This document shows, one piece after another, positions 19,932 through 29,403 of a stretch of DNA of 64,000 bases (position 1 is the stretch's first letter; every line of letters begins with the position of its first letter). This DNA comes from Pseudomonas ekonensis (GTDB lineage: Bacteria > Pseudomonadota > Gammaproteobacteria > Pseudomonadales > Pseudomonadaceae). The stretch is from contig NZ_JAHSTS010000001.1 of assembly GCF_019145435.1 (NCBI RefSeq), forward strand, positions 2,246,001 to 2,310,000, read 5' to 3'. Made by a program: the position numbers and the translations under genes. Below the pieces are notes generated by a model that was not told the DNA's origin, searched no databases, and saw nothing but the letters and a program-made list of their open reading frames with translations.

Positions 19932-20987
19932 TCAGAGCCCTTGCTGCAGCGACGGGTCGTCCGGGTTCATCTGTTCCAGCTGGGCCAGCAGGATCTGCAC
20001 GTTCTGCAACTGGCCGCTTTCCTTCCAGTAACTGATCAGCAGCACCCGGGCCTTGCGGTCGGCGGGGTGGCGCTGGACGACTTCCTGCAACTGTTTCTGC
20101 GCCGCTTCCAGTTCCTCGGCCCCGTGCAGGGTGGTGGCCAGGTCGTAGCGGTAATCCTTGTTGTCAGGCTCAAGTTCCACCGCCCTGGACAGGCCCAGCA
20201 GCGCGTACTCGCGTTGGTCGTGATGCAGCAGCCACAGGCCCAGGGCATGTTGCAGGTAGGCGGAATCGGGCTGGGCCTTCAACTGCTTGGCCAGCAATTG
20301 CCGGGCCGCGTCGCTCTGGCCCTGACGGTCCAACACTTCGATCTGCATCACCAGCGCCGGCAGGTTGGCCGGATCCAGGCGCAATGTCTGCTCCAGCGCC
20401 TCCTGCGCCTGCTTCAGTTCCGCATTGTGCAGGTGCAGGCGGGCCAGCTGCGCGTAGCGGTCGGCGCTTTCGGGCTCAAGCTTGAGGGCCTGTTCCCAAC
20501 TGTCGATGCCTTGCTGCAGCGGGGCGAAGTACAGGCCCAGTTCGTCCGGGGTCAGGCCGAGCAGGGCGTTGATCGTCGCAAAGCGCACGGTCTGGTCTTC
20601 GTCGTCGAGCAACGGGCCGAGCAACAGGCTGCGTTGGCCGCCGGGCACCAGCCCGACGACGCTCTTGATCGCCGCCAGCCGCACGTCCGGCGCTTCGTTC
20701 TGCAGGTCCGCATCCGCCAGCTTCAGCGCCTGGGGGCTCGGGTAGTTGGGCAGTTCGGCGTGCAGCCACACGCGTCGCTTGACCGTCAGGTCCGGGCGCG
20801 CCAACTGCTGGTACAGCACCCGGGCGGCGCCGGGCTTGCCGGCGCGGGCGGCGGACAAGGCCTCGCTGTAGCCGTGCTTGATCGCTTCGGGGATGACCGG
20901 TGCGGTGCTGCGCAGGGACAGCCAGGCAACGCCGAGCGCCAGCACGAGGCCGAGGCTGATGAGCAGGTAGCGGCGAGACGGTGGCAT
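19932..20987 (-). CDS. Membrane-anchored TPR protein
   Basis: A 351-residue protein with one N-terminal membrane helix (about residues 7-25) followed by helical repeats. Tetratricopeptide-type repeats are clear from about residue 155 onward, for example WEQALKLEPESADRYAQLA, ALEQTLRLDPANLPAL and AVELEPDNKDYRYDLA. The part before may be HEAT-like (DVRLAAIKSVV, QTVRFATINALL). It should sit in the periplasm as a scaffold. It converges with the receiver gene, only 15 bases apart. Its partner is unknown. Confidence 0.8.
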   Translation of the reverse strand: MPPSRRYLLISLGLVLALGVAWLSLRSTAPVIPEAIKHGYSEALSAARAGKPGAARVLYQQLARPDLTVKRRVWLHAELPNYPSPQALKLADADLQNEAPDVRLAAIKSVVGLVPGGQRSLLLGPLLDDEDQTVRFATINALLGLTPDELGLYFAPLQQGIDSWEQALKLEPESADRYAQLARLHLHNAELKQAQEALEQTLRLDPANLPALVMQIEVLDRQGQSDAARQLLAKQLKAQPDSAYLQHALGLWLLHHDQREYALLGLSRAVELEPDNKDYRYDLATTLHGAEELEAAQKQLQEVVQRHPADRKARVLLISYWKESGQLQNVQILLAQLEQMNPDDPSLQQGL

Positions 20988-21168
20988 GCAGGGATCCGGA
21001 GACGGGCGAGGGGCAAGCTTCGGTCAGTGCGCGCCATGAGTCAAACCCTGTGGCCGTTTATGCCGACGGACCGGCATTTCACTTCGCACGAATCGCCCTA
21101 CAGACTGCGTCGACCACGTTACCTGTCGAGCCTTCGATGCAGTGTCTACGCTTGCAGGAGTCGTCTGG

Positions 21169-23316
21169 ATGAGCGTGTCCATGCAAGCCTTGGTCAATTA
21201 CTTCAATTCGCTGCTCCATCCCGGTCGGGCGGTGCTGCTGTTCGGCCTGCGTACCGTCGCCGCCGGGTTGCTGACGCTGTACCTGGCGTTCCTGTTCGAT
21301 CTGGACCAGCCCAAGTGGTCGATCATGGCGGTGGTCATCATCAGCCAGCCGTTGGCCGGCATGGCCCTGGCCCGCAGCTTCGGCCAGGTCATCGGCACGA
21401 CGCTCGGCGCGGTGGTGGCGGTGCTGATCATGGCGATCTTCCCCCAGGCGCCCCTGCCGTTCATCGCCACCCTGGCGCTGTGGCTGGCCCTGTGCACCGC
21501 CGGTGGCACGTTGCTGCGCTACACCAGTTCCCAGGCCTTCGTGCTCAGTGGATACACCGCCGTGGTGGTGGCCTTGCTGGCGATTCCGGATCAGGACGGC
21601 ACCTTTCTGCTGGCGGTGACCCGCGTCACCGAAACCTTGCTGGCGGTGGCCTGCGTTTGCGTGGTCAGCCTGTTGACGGCCCGTCCCGAGGCGGTCACCC
21701 GGGGCTATTTCGACAAGGTCGATCAGGTCATCAAGCTTGCGGCCCTGCATTCGGCGGCGGTGCTGCGCACCGAAGAGGACGAAGCGGCTTTCCAGCAGCG
21801 GCAGATGCGTTTGTTGGGGGAGATCAGTGCGCTGGAAGGGCTGCGCCGCCACCTCTATTTCGATGCCCCGCGTCTGCGCAGCGCGGACGGCCTGGTGCTG
21901 CTGCTCGGTAACCAACTGATGCTGCTGACCTCGCGCCTGACCGCGTTGCGTCACCAGCGCGAACTGCTCACGGCGCGCTGGGAAGGGGAACTGCCGCCGG
22001 ATATCCAGCGTCTGCGCGCCGAGGAACTGGCCTTTCTCGATCAACTGGCGCAGCAGGGGCGTGCGCTGCCGGCGCAGGCGCGTCACCGCTTCGTTTCCCT
22101 GCAACAGCAGTTCGACGAACTGGCCTATAAAGCCGGGCAACTGACCGAAGACATGAGCGCGACCCTTCGTTCGCTGGCCTGGGCGTTGCGCTGGGAACAG
22201 GCGCGGCTGTTGCAGCAACTGGAGCAGATCCTGGAACTGAGCGATGCGATCCAGGAGGGAAGGGAGGCCAGCTGCGTATTCCGCGGTCAAGCCAATCCGC
22301 TGCACCTGGATTTCACGCTGGCCACGATGAATGCCATCCGGGCCTTCAGCGCCTTGATGATCGCGGGGCTGATCTGGATCGAGACGGCGTGGGACGGTGC
22401 CCGCGGCGGGATGATTCTGGTGGGGATCCTGTGTTCGCTGATGGCGACCTTTCCGCGCCCTCTGATCGCCGCGCAGAGCTATGCCCGCGGGCTGGGCCTG
22501 GCCTTGGTGGTGTCGGCGTTCTACCAGTTCATGCTGGTGCCGGCGGTCAGCGATTTCGAACCGCTGGCGTTGCTGCTGGCGCCGTTGCTCTATGTGATCG
22601 CGGTCGGCCTCGCCAGCCCGGCGACGGCCGGGATCGGCATGGGGCTGGGGCTGTCGAGCTTCTTGATGCTCGGCCCGCAGAACGTCGGGACAGGACAGAA
22701 CTCGGCCATCCAATGGTTCGAATTTGCGGGCGCCTACGTCAGTGCGGCCATGCTCGCCTTGATGGTCTATGCGTGGATCTTTCCGTTCCGGCCGGTGCTG
22801 CGGATTCGCCGCTTCTACAACGAGGCGAGGGAGCAGGTCTATGCCCTGACGAAGGGCGCGGTCACCGACGAACGGCAATTTGAGTTCGAAAGCCGCATGG
22901 TGGATCGGCTGACCACAATGCTGGGGTTGCTGCCGGCGGCCAATGACCGGGCCATGCAGGCGTTGTACGAGACCAGTCTGGCCTGCGTGGCGGCGGGGGT
23001 GGCGATGCACCAGCTCAGGCAGCAGGCGCAGGGCAACACGCTGCTGTCGGAAGCCTTCAACCGCCGTTTGATGACGGCGGTGCGGCAAGCCGGGCGCTTT
23101 GTCGTCGGTCGCCCGGATGTGCAACTCAAGCCGTTGCGGGTCGAACTGCACGCGTTGGGCGACGAGCTCGACGACTTGCATGTCGCCAGCCATGAACATG
23201 TGTGGTCGGTGTTTCGCATGCGCGTGGCGCTGCTGATCGTCGTGTCGTTCCTGGAACGGCACGGTGAGCGCCTGCAACACCCTGTCCCTGAAGGAGAGCC
23301 GGTCCTTGCCCGTTGA
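21169..23316 (+). CDS. FUSC/AaeB-family aromatic acid efflux permease
   Basis: A 715-residue inner-membrane protein with two hydrophobic blocks, near residues 15-160 and 375-530, each of several helices, separated and followed by hydrophilic regions. This is the layout of the fusaric acid resistance/AaeB family, which exports hydroxylated aromatic carboxylic acids. The start at 21169 has AGGAG eight bases upstream; an upstream GTG at 21142 is less likely. The next gene, a DUF1656 protein, overlaps it, and then comes an HlyD-type adaptor, so the three form a complete efflux cassette. Confidence 0.9.
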   Translation: MSVSMQALVNYFNSLLHPGRAVLLFGLRTVAAGLLTLYLAFLFDLDQPKWSIMAVVIISQPLAGMALARSFGQVIGTTLGAVVAVLIMAIFPQAPLPFIATLALWLALCTAGGTLLRYTSSQAFVLSGYTAVVVALLAIPDQDGTFLLAVTRVTETLLAVACVCVVSLLTARPEAVTRGYFDKVDQVIKLAALHSAAVLRTEEDEAAFQQRQMRLLGEISALEGLRRHLYFDAPRLRSADGLVLLLGNQLMLLTSRLTALRHQRELLTARWEGELPPDIQRLRAEELAFLDQLAQQGRALPAQARHRFVSLQQQFDELAYKAGQLTEDMSATLRSLAWALRWEQARLLQQLEQILELSDAIQEGREASCVFRGQANPLHLDFTLATMNAIRAFSALMIAGLIWIETAWDGARGGMILVGILCSLMATFPRPLIAAQSYARGLGLALVVSAFYQFMLVPAVSDFEPLALLLAPLLYVIAVGLASPATAGIGMGLGLSSFLMLGPQNVGTGQNSAIQWFEFAGAYVSAAMLALMVYAWIFPFRPVLRIRRFYNEAREQVYALTKGAVTDERQFEFESRMVDRLTTMLGLLPAANDRAMQALYETSLACVAAGVAMHQLRQQAQGNTLLSEAFNRRLMTAVRQAGRFVVGRPDVQLKPLRVELHALGDELDDLHVASHEHVWSVFRMRVALLIVVSFLERHGERLQHPVPEGEPVLAR

Positions 23317-23506
23317 TTTCGAGATAGGCGGGGTCTACCTGCCGCCGATTGCCCAGGCGTTGCTGCTGGCCATCCCTGTCTTTCTCCTGCTGGACCGGGT
23401 GCTGCGCCGGCTGGGCGTGCTGCGTCGGGTCTGGCACGAGGCGCTGTTCCAGGGTGCGCTGTACGCCTGCGTCTGCGCGACGTTGATTCTGCTGATGGGA
23501 GCCTGA
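23306..23506 (+). CDS. DUF1656 small membrane protein of the efflux cassette
   Basis: A 66-residue protein with two hydrophobic helices and the family start FEIGGVYLPP, typical for DUF1656 proteins (AaeX-like), which nearly always lie between a FUSC permease and an HlyD adaptor. The start is read as TTG at 23306, because AAGGAG lies nine bases upstream and the family motif begins right after. It overlaps the permease gene by 11 bases. Its exact role in the pump is unknown. Confidence 0.88.
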   Translation: MPVDFEIGGVYLPPIAQALLLAIPVFLLLDRVLRRLGVLRRVWHEALFQGALYACVCATLILLMGA

Positions 23507-23510
23507 GGCC

Positions 23511-24458
23511 TTGAAGACATTGCTTGCCCGATTGACGACATTGGCGGTGGTGGCGCTGGCCATCGTGCTCGGCTGGTTCGCCTGGGAGCATTACACCCGC
23601 GCCCCGTGGACCCGTGACGCGAGGGTGAGGGCGGATGTGGTGACGCTGTCGGCGGACGTGTCGGGCCGCATCGTCAAACTGGCCGTGCAGGACAACCAGC
23701 ATGTGCAGAAGGGTCAACTGCTGCTGGAGATCGACCCGGCGCGCTACAGCCTGGCGGTGGAGCATGCCCGACGTTCGGTGGAGGTGGCCAGGGCGGCGTT
23801 GGGGCAGTCCCAGGCGGCCATCGTCGCCAGCGGGGCGCTGCTCAAACAGCGCGAAAGCGAAGAGCGGCGACGGCGCACCCTCAAGCAAGGCTTCGCCATC
23901 TCAGGGGAGGAATGGGAAAAGTCCAGCACCGAAGTGGCCGTGGCCCAGGCCGACCTGTTGCGCAACCAGGCCAACCTCGGCCTGGCCGAGGCCAATGTGC
24001 AATTGGCGGTGGCGGCGCTGACCCAGGCGGAGCTGGATCTGCAGCGTACCCGTGTGGAGGCGCCGGTCAGCGGTTACGTCACCAACCTGCTGACCCGCGA
24101 AGGCGACTACGCCGTGACGGGCGGCGCGCTGGTCGCGTTGGTGGACAGCGAATCGTTCTATGTCAGTGGCTACTTCGAGGAAACCAAGCTGCCCAGGATC
24201 AGCGAGGGTGACCGGGTGCGGGTCGAGCTGATGAGCGGCGAGCGGTTCGAGGGCACCGTGCAGAGCATCGCCTTTGCCATCGCCGACCGCGAGAACGCGC
24301 CGGGCAGCCGGCTGCTGGCCAGCATCAACCCCAGTTACACCTGGGTGAAACTGGCGCAGCGGGTGCCGGTGCGGATTGCGATCGATGGCGACTATGCCGG
24401 CAAAGACCGGCTGCGGGCGGGGACGACTGCGACGGTGACGGTTCTGGAGCACAAGTGA
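23511..24458 (+). CDS. HlyD/AaeA-family membrane-fusion protein
   Basis: A 315-residue periplasmic adaptor with an N-terminal anchor helix (about 5-25), the first half of a lipoyl-like domain (VSGRIVKLAVQDNQHVQKG), a long coiled coil (about 80-175), the second lipoyl half (RVEAPVSGYVTNLLTREGD), and a beta-barrel part. It would link the FUSC permease to an outer-membrane channel. No channel gene is present in this operon; the OprN-like gene that follows belongs to the convergent operon. The start is a TTG four bases after the DUF1656 stop. Confidence 0.9.
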   Translation: MKTLLARLTTLAVVALAIVLGWFAWEHYTRAPWTRDARVRADVVTLSADVSGRIVKLAVQDNQHVQKGQLLLEIDPARYSLAVEHARRSVEVARAALGQSQAAIVASGALLKQRESEERRRRTLKQGFAISGEEWEKSSTEVAVAQADLLRNQANLGLAEANVQLAVAALTQAELDLQRTRVEAPVSGYVTNLLTREGDYAVTGGALVALVDSESFYVSGYFEETKLPRISEGDRVRVELMSGERFEGTVQSIAFAIADRENAPGSRLLASINPSYTWVKLAQRVPVRIAIDGDYAGKDRLRAGTTATVTVLEHK

Positions 24459-24494
24459 ATCCGGGTGAATCGGCATCACCGCTGTCTGATCCCC

Positions 24495-24651
24495 CGTCAT
24501 CGCCGGCAAGCCGGCTCCCACAGGTATTCCAGCTGTCCACAAGGTCCAGGCACACCACAAAAACTGTAGGAGCTTGCCTGCAAGCGATGAGGCCGGTACT
24601 GCCGACGTCTTCAGTGCCTGGCCCACCGCCATCGCCAGCCTGCTGGCGATG
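24495..24651. repeat. Cluster of three REP-like palindromes
   Basis: Three units lie in tandem with different cores. 24495-24523 has GCCGGCAAGCCGGCTCCCAC. 24562-24591 has TGTAGGAGCTTGCCTGCAAG in the opposite orientation. 24628-24651 has ATCGCCAGCCTGCTGGCGAT, a near-perfect palindrome. The first two can be read as an inverted pair; the third is a diverged unit. Confidence 0.75.
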
Positions 24652-24704
24652 AGACCCGCCCGCCCACCCGCCGCAGGCTTGTCTGGTGCGGCAAAACCCT
24701 CAGA

Positions 24705-24740
24705 AACAAAAAAGCCCCGCGACCGAATGATACGCGGGGC
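24705..24740 (-). terminator. Rho-independent terminator of the mexEF-oprN-type operon
   Basis: On the minus strand GCCCCGCG (24740-24733) pairs with CGCGGGGC (24721-24714) around an 11-base loop, and is followed at once by a run of six T (24713-24708). It lies 50 bases after the OprN-like stop codon. Confidence 0.92.
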
Positions 24741-24790
24741 AAAGAATTGGTTGGTTGCGGCCAACCAAAGGAGCTCTTTAAAAAACGGAA

Positions 24791-26212
24791 TTACTTGCTG
24801 GCGACCGTCTCCGGCTGCCAGCCGCCACCCAGGGCCTTGTAGATCGCGACGATGCCGCGGTACAGCTCGACTTCAGCCTGGGCCTGGCTGTCTTCGGCGG
24901 CCAGGCGCTCGCGTTGGGCGTCGAGCAGCACCAGGAAATCGGCCGTGCCTTCGCGGTAGCGGATCTCGGCGAGGTCGGCGGCCTTGCGGCTCGACTCGCT
25001 TTGACGGATCAGCGAGATCAGGCGCTGTTGGCGCTTGCCGTAGTCGCTGAAGGCGTTCTCCGATTCCTCGAGGGCCAGCAGCACTTGCTGCTCATAGGTC
25101 GCCAGGGCGCCTTCGGCGTCGGCATCGGCGCCGCGCAGGCGGGCCCGCACGCTGCCCAGGTCAAACGCCGCCCAGGTGATGCTCGGGCCGAGCGCCCAGG
25201 CGTTGGCCGCCGAAGAGCCGATCTGCGAACCGCGCCCGGCCGTCCAGCCGAGGAAGCCGCTGAGGCTGACCCGAGGGAACAGGTCGGCCTTGGCCACACC
25301 GATGCGCGCCGTGGCGGACGCCAGTTTGCGTTCGGCGCTGAGGATGTCCGGACGGCGTTGCAGCAGTTCGCCCGGATCGCCGATCGGCAACGCCTTGGCG
25401 ATTGCCGGCAGGTCTTTGGGGCTCAGGTCGACGGTCAGCTTGTCCGGGCGCTCGCCCAGCAGCGTGGCGATGCGGTTCTTCTGGCGAACCTGCTCGGCCT
25501 GCAACTGCGGCACGCTGGCTTCCACCGACGCCAGGCGCGCATCGGCGCGCTCCACGTCGAGCTGATCGCCCACGCCGGCATCCCGCAGGCTGACGGTGAT
25601 CTTGCGCGACTCCTGCTGGTTCTCCAGGTTGGCCAGCGCGATCTTCTCGCGCAGCTGCGCGCCGCGCAGTTGGCCGTAGGCGTCCACCAGTTCCGCGATC
25701 ATGGTCACCTGCAGTTGGTACAGGTCCGCCTCGGCTGCCTGCTGATCGGCCTCGCTGGCTTCCAGGTTGCGCTGGATGCGGCCGAACAGGTCCACTTCCC
25801 AGGCCATGTCCAGGCCCAGGTCATAGCGTTCGCTGTTGACCCGGCGGGTGGTCTGGCCGGGAATCTGTCCCTTGGCCAGGTCGCTGCTGGCGCGGCTGGT
25901 GATGGTCGGCATGGCGTCGTTGCTGACGTCGTCACGGATCGCCCGGGCGGCTTTCCAGCGGGCGAACGCTACGCGCAGCTGGCGGTTGCCTTGCAGCGAT
26001 TGGGTCACCAACTGGTTGAGGGTCGGGTCGTCGAACTGCTGCCACCAGATGCCTTCGAACTTCGAACGGTCGAAGTTCTTCTGGCCGGCGGCGCCATCGG
26101 TGGCGGCCGTGATGTTGGCCGCCTCCGTGGCTGGGGTCTTGTAGTCGGGGCCGACGGCGCAGGCACTCAGGGCCAGCACCAGCAGACTCGGCAGGAAGAC
26201 TTTCAGACTCAT
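24791..26212 (-). CDS. oprN: Outer-membrane efflux channel, OprN/OprM (NodT) family
   Basis: A 473-residue outer-membrane lipoprotein: signal peptide with lipobox ALSAC (Cys at about residue 19), followed by AVGPDYKTP, the usual mature start of the NodT/OprM family. Two repeated halves with long helices and beta-strands are evident (VDLFGRIQRNLEASEADQQA; ESENAFSDYGKRQQRLISL). It would form the TolC-like trimeric exit duct. Its ATG overlaps the stop of the RND gene as ATGA. The frame continues upstream to 26788, but that is a shadow of the RND gene. Confidence 0.92.
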   Translation of the reverse strand: MSLKVFLPSLLVLALSACAVGPDYKTPATEAANITAATDGAAGQKNFDRSKFEGIWWQQFDDPTLNQLVTQSLQGNRQLRVAFARWKAARAIRDDVSNDAMPTITSRASSDLAKGQIPGQTTRRVNSERYDLGLDMAWEVDLFGRIQRNLEASEADQQAAEADLYQLQVTMIAELVDAYGQLRGAQLREKIALANLENQQESRKITVSLRDAGVGDQLDVERADARLASVEASVPQLQAEQVRQKNRIATLLGERPDKLTVDLSPKDLPAIAKALPIGDPGELLQRRPDILSAERKLASATARIGVAKADLFPRVSLSGFLGWTAGRGSQIGSSAANAWALGPSITWAAFDLGSVRARLRGADADAEGALATYEQQVLLALEESENAFSDYGKRQQRLISLIRQSESSRKAADLAEIRYREGTADFLVLLDAQRERLAAEDSQAQAEVELYRGIVAIYKALGGGWQPETVASK

Positions 26213-29200
26213 TGTTGCGCCTCCAATTGCAGGGCCTTGGCCGCTTTGCGGGCTTCGCTGCGTTCCACGAAATTGCGGATCAGTACATAGAACACCGGTG
26301 TCAGCAGCAGACCGAAGAAGGTCACCCCGAGCATCCCGGAGAACACCGCCACACCCATGGCGTGACGCATCTCGGCACCGGCGCCGGTGGAGATCACCAG
26401 CGGCACCACACCCATGATGAACGCGAAGGAGGTCATCAGGATCGGCCGCAGACGCAGACGGCACGCTTCCAGCACCGCCGCCAGCGGGTCGAGGCCTTCC
26501 TGCTGCTTGTCCTTGGCGAACTCGACGATCAGGATCGCGTTCTTGCACGCCAGGCCCACCAGTACGATCAGGCCGATCTGGGTGAAGATGTTGTTGTCGC
26601 CGCCGGAGGCGATGACACCGGTGATGGCCGACAGCAGGGTCATCGGTACGATCAGGATGACCGCCAGCGGCAGGCTCCAGCTTTCGTACTGCGCCGCGAG
26701 CACCAGGAACGCCAGCAATACGCAGAGCGGGAACACGAACAGCGCGGTGTTGCCGGCCAGGATCTGCTGGTAGGTCAGGTCGGTCCACTCGTAGGTCATG
26801 CCGTTGGGCAGTTCGTCCTTGAGCAGCTTCTCGATGGCGGCCTGGGCCTGGCCGGAGCTGTAGCCCGGGGCCGCCGCACCGTTGATTTCAGCGGTGATGA
26901 AGCCGTTGTAGTGCATCACGCGGTCCGGCCCCGAGGTGTCGCTGACCTTGATGAAGGTCGCCAGCGGGATCATTTCGCCCTTGTTGTTGCGTACCTTGAG
27001 CTGGCCGATCTGGTCGGATTCGAGGCGGAACTGCTGTTCGGCCTGAACGTTGACCTGATAGGTGCGCCCGAAGCGGTTGAAGTCGTTGGCATACAGCGAA
27101 CCCAGGTAGATCTGCAGGGTGTCGAAGATGTCGCTGACGGCCACGCCGTGGGTCTTGGCCTTTTCGCGGTCGATGGCGGCATCGACCTGCGGCACGTTCA
27201 CGGTGTAGCTGGTGAACAGGTTGGCCAGCTCCGGCACGTTGTGGCTCTTGGCGATGATGTTCATGGTTTCCTTGTACAGCTCTTCGTAGCCCAGGTTGCC
27301 CCGGTCTTCGATCTGCAGGCGGAAACCGCCGATGGTGCCCAGCCCCTGTACCGGCGGCGGCGGGAAGATCGCCATGTAGGCTTCCTGGATCCCGGCGTAC
27401 TGGCCGTTCAGGGCCCCGGCGATGGCGCCGGCGGACATGCTCGGGTCTTTGCGCTCGTCGAACGGCTTGAGGGTCACGAACACGATGCCGGCGTTCGGGC
27501 TGTTGGTGAAACCGTTGATCGACAGGCCAGGGAAGGCCACGGCGCTTTCCACGCCCGGCTGTTTCAGGGCCAGGTCGGACATGCGCTTGATCACGTCTTC
27601 GGTGCGGTCCAGGCTCGCGGCGTCCGGCAGTTGGGCGAAGGCCACCAGGTACTGCTTGTCCTGGCCGGGCACGAAACCGGTCGGCGTGCTGGAGAAACCG
27701 AAGAAGGTCAGCACCATCAGGCCGGCGTAGAGCAGCAGGGCGATGCCGCTGCTGCGGATGACCCGGCGCACGGTGCCGACGTAGCCATGGCTGGCCCGCA
27801 CGAAGAAGCGGTTGAACGGACGGAACAGCCAGCCGCCCAGCAGCTTGTCGAGGATGCGCGAGAAGCGGTCCTTCGGTGCGTCATGGCCCTTGAGCAGCAC
27901 GGCAGCCAGTGCCGGCGACAGGGTCAGCGAGTTGAACGCCGAGATCACAGTGGAGATCGCGATGGTCAGGGCGAACTGCTTGTAGAACTGACCGGTGAGG
28001 CCGGAGATGAACGCCGCCGGAACGAACACGGCGCACAGCACCAGCGCGGTGGCGATGATCGGGCCGGTCACTTCGCCCATGGCGCGTTGGGTCGCCTCGA
28101 ACGGGTTGAGCCCCAGTTCGATGTTTCGCTCGACGTTCTCCACCACCACGATGGCGTCGTCCACCACGATGCCGATGGCCAGCACCAGGCCGAACAGCGA
28201 CAGGGCGTTGAGCGAGAAGCCGAACAGGTGCATCACGGCGAACGTACCGATCAGCGACACCGGCACCGCCACCAACGGGATGATCGAGGCGCGCCAGGTC
28301 TGCAGGAACAGGATCACCACCAGCACCACGAGGATCAGGGCTTCGAACAGGGTGTGAACCACCGCTTCGATGGAGCCGCGCACGAAGATCGTCGGGTCAT
28401 AGACGATGCTGTAGTCCATGCCTTGCGGGAAGCCTTTCTTCAGCTCTTCCATCTTCGCCCGGACCTCGTTGGAGATCTCGATGGCGTTGGAGCCCGGACG
28501 CTGGAAGATCGGGATCGCCACGGCCGGCTGGTTGTTCAGCAGCGAGCGCAGGGCGTACTGGCTGGAACCCAGTTCGACGCGGGCGATGTCCTTGAGGCGG
28601 GTGATTTCACCGTTATCGCCGGCGCGGATGATGATGTTCTCGAACTCTTCCTCAGAGACCAGACGGCCCTGGGTGTTGATCGACAGTTGGAAGCTTTGCG
28701 CGTTCGGCGCGGGCGGCGCGCCCAGTTGGCCGGCGGCCACTTGGCGGTTCTGCTCACGGATGGCCGTCACCACGTCGGTGGCGGTCAGGTTGCGCGACGC
28801 GGTCTTGTTCGGATCCAGCCACACCCGCAGCGAGTAGTCGCCCATGCCGAACAGCTGCACGTCGCCGACGCCGCCCAGGCGGGCGAGTTCGTCCTTGATG
28901 TTCAGGATCGCGTAGTTGGACAGGTAGAGCATGTCGTAGCGTTTGTCCGGGGAGGTCAAGTGCACAACCATGGTCAGGTCGGGCGAGGCCTTGTCGACGG
29001 TGATGCCGATGCGCGTCACTTCCTCGGGAAGCTTGGGCTCGGTGCGGGTCACCCGGTTCTGCACCTGCACCTGCGCGTTGTCCAGGTCGGTGCCCAGGGC
29101 GAAGGTGATGGTCAGGGTGATCTTGCCGTCGGCGGTGGACTGCGAGGACATGTACAGCATGTTCTCGACGCCGGTGATGGCCTGCTCCAGCGGAGCGGCC

Positions 29201-29388
29201 ACGGTCTCGCCGATGACTTTGGGGTTGGCGCCCGGGAAGTTGGCCCGCACGACGACGGTCGGCGGCACGACTTCCGGGTATTCGCTGATCGGCAGCTGGA
29301 ACAGTGAAATCGCACCGGCGATCAGGATCAGCAGCGACAGCACCGCTGCGAAGATCGGCCGTGAAATGAAGAATCTGGAGAAATTCAT
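26209..29388 (-). CDS. mexF: RND efflux transporter, MexF-like (HAE1 family)
   Basis: A 1059-residue proton-driven drug pump of the inner membrane. It begins MNFSRFFISRPIFAAVLSLL, very close to what I recall of P. aeruginosa MexF. Typical RND features are visible: GANPKVIGETVAAPLEQAI in the first porter part, the proton-relay motif GIVVDDAIVVVEN in helix 4, and a second set of helices near the C-terminus ending in MLGVTFFGLLLTPVFYVLIR. MexF pumps export chloramphenicol, fluoroquinolones, trimethoprim and quorum-signal precursors; the actual spectrum here is inferred from similarity. Confidence 0.95.
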   Translation of the reverse strand: MNFSRFFISRPIFAAVLSLLILIAGAISLFQLPISEYPEVVPPTVVVRANFPGANPKVIGETVAAPLEQAITGVENMLYMSSQSTADGKITLTITFALGTDLDNAQVQVQNRVTRTEPKLPEEVTRIGITVDKASPDLTMVVHLTSPDKRYDMLYLSNYAILNIKDELARLGGVGDVQLFGMGDYSLRVWLDPNKTASRNLTATDVVTAIREQNRQVAAGQLGAPPAPNAQSFQLSINTQGRLVSEEEFENIIIRAGDNGEITRLKDIARVELGSSQYALRSLLNNQPAVAIPIFQRPGSNAIEISNEVRAKMEELKKGFPQGMDYSIVYDPTIFVRGSIEAVVHTLFEALILVVLVVILFLQTWRASIIPLVAVPVSLIGTFAVMHLFGFSLNALSLFGLVLAIGIVVDDAIVVVENVERNIELGLNPFEATQRAMGEVTGPIIATALVLCAVFVPAAFISGLTGQFYKQFALTIAISTVISAFNSLTLSPALAAVLLKGHDAPKDRFSRILDKLLGGWLFRPFNRFFVRASHGYVGTVRRVIRSSGIALLLYAGLMVLTFFGFSSTPTGFVPGQDKQYLVAFAQLPDAASLDRTEDVIKRMSDLALKQPGVESAVAFPGLSINGFTNSPNAGIVFVTLKPFDERKDPSMSAGAIAGALNGQYAGIQEAYMAIFPPPPVQGLGTIGGFRLQIEDRGNLGYEELYKETMNIIAKSHNVPELANLFTSYTVNVPQVDAAIDREKAKTHGVAVSDIFDTLQIYLGSLYANDFNRFGRTYQVNVQAEQQFRLESDQIGQLKVRNNKGEMIPLATFIKVSDTSGPDRVMHYNGFITAEINGAAAPGYSSGQAQAAIEKLLKDELPNGMTYEWTDLTYQQILAGNTALFVFPLCVLLAFLVLAAQYESWSLPLAVILIVPMTLLSAITGVIASGGDNNIFTQIGLIVLVGLACKNAILIVEFAKDKQQEGLDPLAAVLEACRLRLRPILMTSFAFIMGVVPLVISTGAGAEMRHAMGVAVFSGMLGVTFFGLLLTPVFYVLIRNFVERSEARKAAKALQLEAQQ

Positions 29389-29403
29389 CGGAGTCGTTGT
29401 CCC

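Larger units (their letters stand above)
24459..24790. other. Intergenic region between convergent efflux operons
   Basis: About 330 bases between the HlyD gene and the OprN-like gene, which converge. It contains three REP-like palindromes and a strong terminator for the minus-strand operon, described separately. I see no plausible coding sequence. Confidence 0.85.
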
